Part shown: piece by piece, positions 6,724 through 6,800 of the stretch
How positions within the stretch are numbered: the first letter of the stretch is position 1
Layout: the number at the start of each line of letters is the position of its first letter
Assembly (NCBI GenBank): GCA_017545095.1
Contig: JAFYCU010000220.1
Location: 1 to 6,800 of the forward strand
Reading direction: 5' to 3'
Source of the DNA: Muribaculaceae bacterium
Lineage (GTDB): Bacteria; Bacteroidota; Bacteroidia; Bacteroidales; Muribaculaceae
DNA: 6,800 nucleotides
Notes under the pieces: generated by a model
Told to the model about the DNA's origin: nothing
The model's database searches: none
The model's input: the letters and a program-made list of their open reading frames with translations, nothing else
Program-made: the position numbers and the translations under genes

Positions 6724-6800
6724 CAAACGATTTAATGGTGCGGTAAGCTTTCTGACCAATCATGTCGGCGTGACGGCGAGGCGAAGGTATCGGCTTTACT
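6724..6800 (+). other. Transcribed leader or structured RNA start, cut by the window edge
   Basis: About 77 bases downstream of the rightward promoter hold no credible coding start. The ATG at 6735 runs into a stop after three codons, and the ATG at 6762 after three codons. The GTG at 6770 stays open for only ten codons to the edge. GTAAGC (6743-6748) can pair with GCTTTAC (6793-6799) with one bulged base, and GTCG (6764-6767) can pair with CGGC (6774-6777), so some folding is possible. This may be the leader of the next gene or the 5' end of a small RNA. I cannot assign a family from this fragment. Confidence 0.3.

Noticed and set aside
6538..6735. 65-codon plus-strand frame in the divergent intergenic region
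   Set aside because: It needs a GTG start, runs straight through the rightward promoter and ends past its start site. Its Lys/Asn/Gln-rich composition looks like translated AT-rich intergenic DNA.

Overview
The window looks like chromosomal DNA from a member of the Bacteroidales (Bacteroidota). The OstA-like, SurA-like and MutL proteins are all of Bacteroidales character. None of the five genes has a convincing Shine-Dalgarno sequence. The right-hand intergenic region carries an exact match to the Bacteroidota housekeeping promoter (TTTG, 20-base spacer, TAnnTTTG). Coding regions are GC-rich and end in compact gene junctions, while the two intergenic regions are AT-rich. I see no insertion sequence, CRISPR array, tRNA or rRNA.

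Layout: bases 1-186 are an AT-rich leader with only a weak promoter candidate. Bases 187-732 (+) encode a small uncharacterised protein that resembles the NADAR (YbiA-like) fold in motif order. It converges, with a 3-base gap, on a four-gene minus-strand operon. Read in its own direction the operon is: SurA-like periplasmic peptidyl-prolyl isomerase (6516-5161), OstA-like LPS-transport-type protein (5132-3516), MutL mismatch repair protein (3487-1574) and a PHP-family histidinol-phosphatase-like hydrolase (1548-736). The internal gaps are 28, 28 and 25 bases with no clear terminator, so one transcript is likely. A divergent intergenic region (6517-6800) holds a probable operon promoter and a strong promoter firing rightward out of the window.

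How the genes work together: the first two operon genes form an outer-membrane assembly pair (chaperone/isomerase plus LPS-transport beta-jellyroll protein), recalling the lptD-surA pairing of Enterobacteria. The last two have unrelated predicted roles, DNA mismatch repair and a metal-dependent phosphoesterase. This is mostly ordinary core-genome DNA. The points most worth a second look are a MutL that has lost every recognisable endonuclease motif but keeps a sliding-clamp-binding motif, the NADAR-like orphan beside it, and the apparently non-coding transcript start at the right edge.
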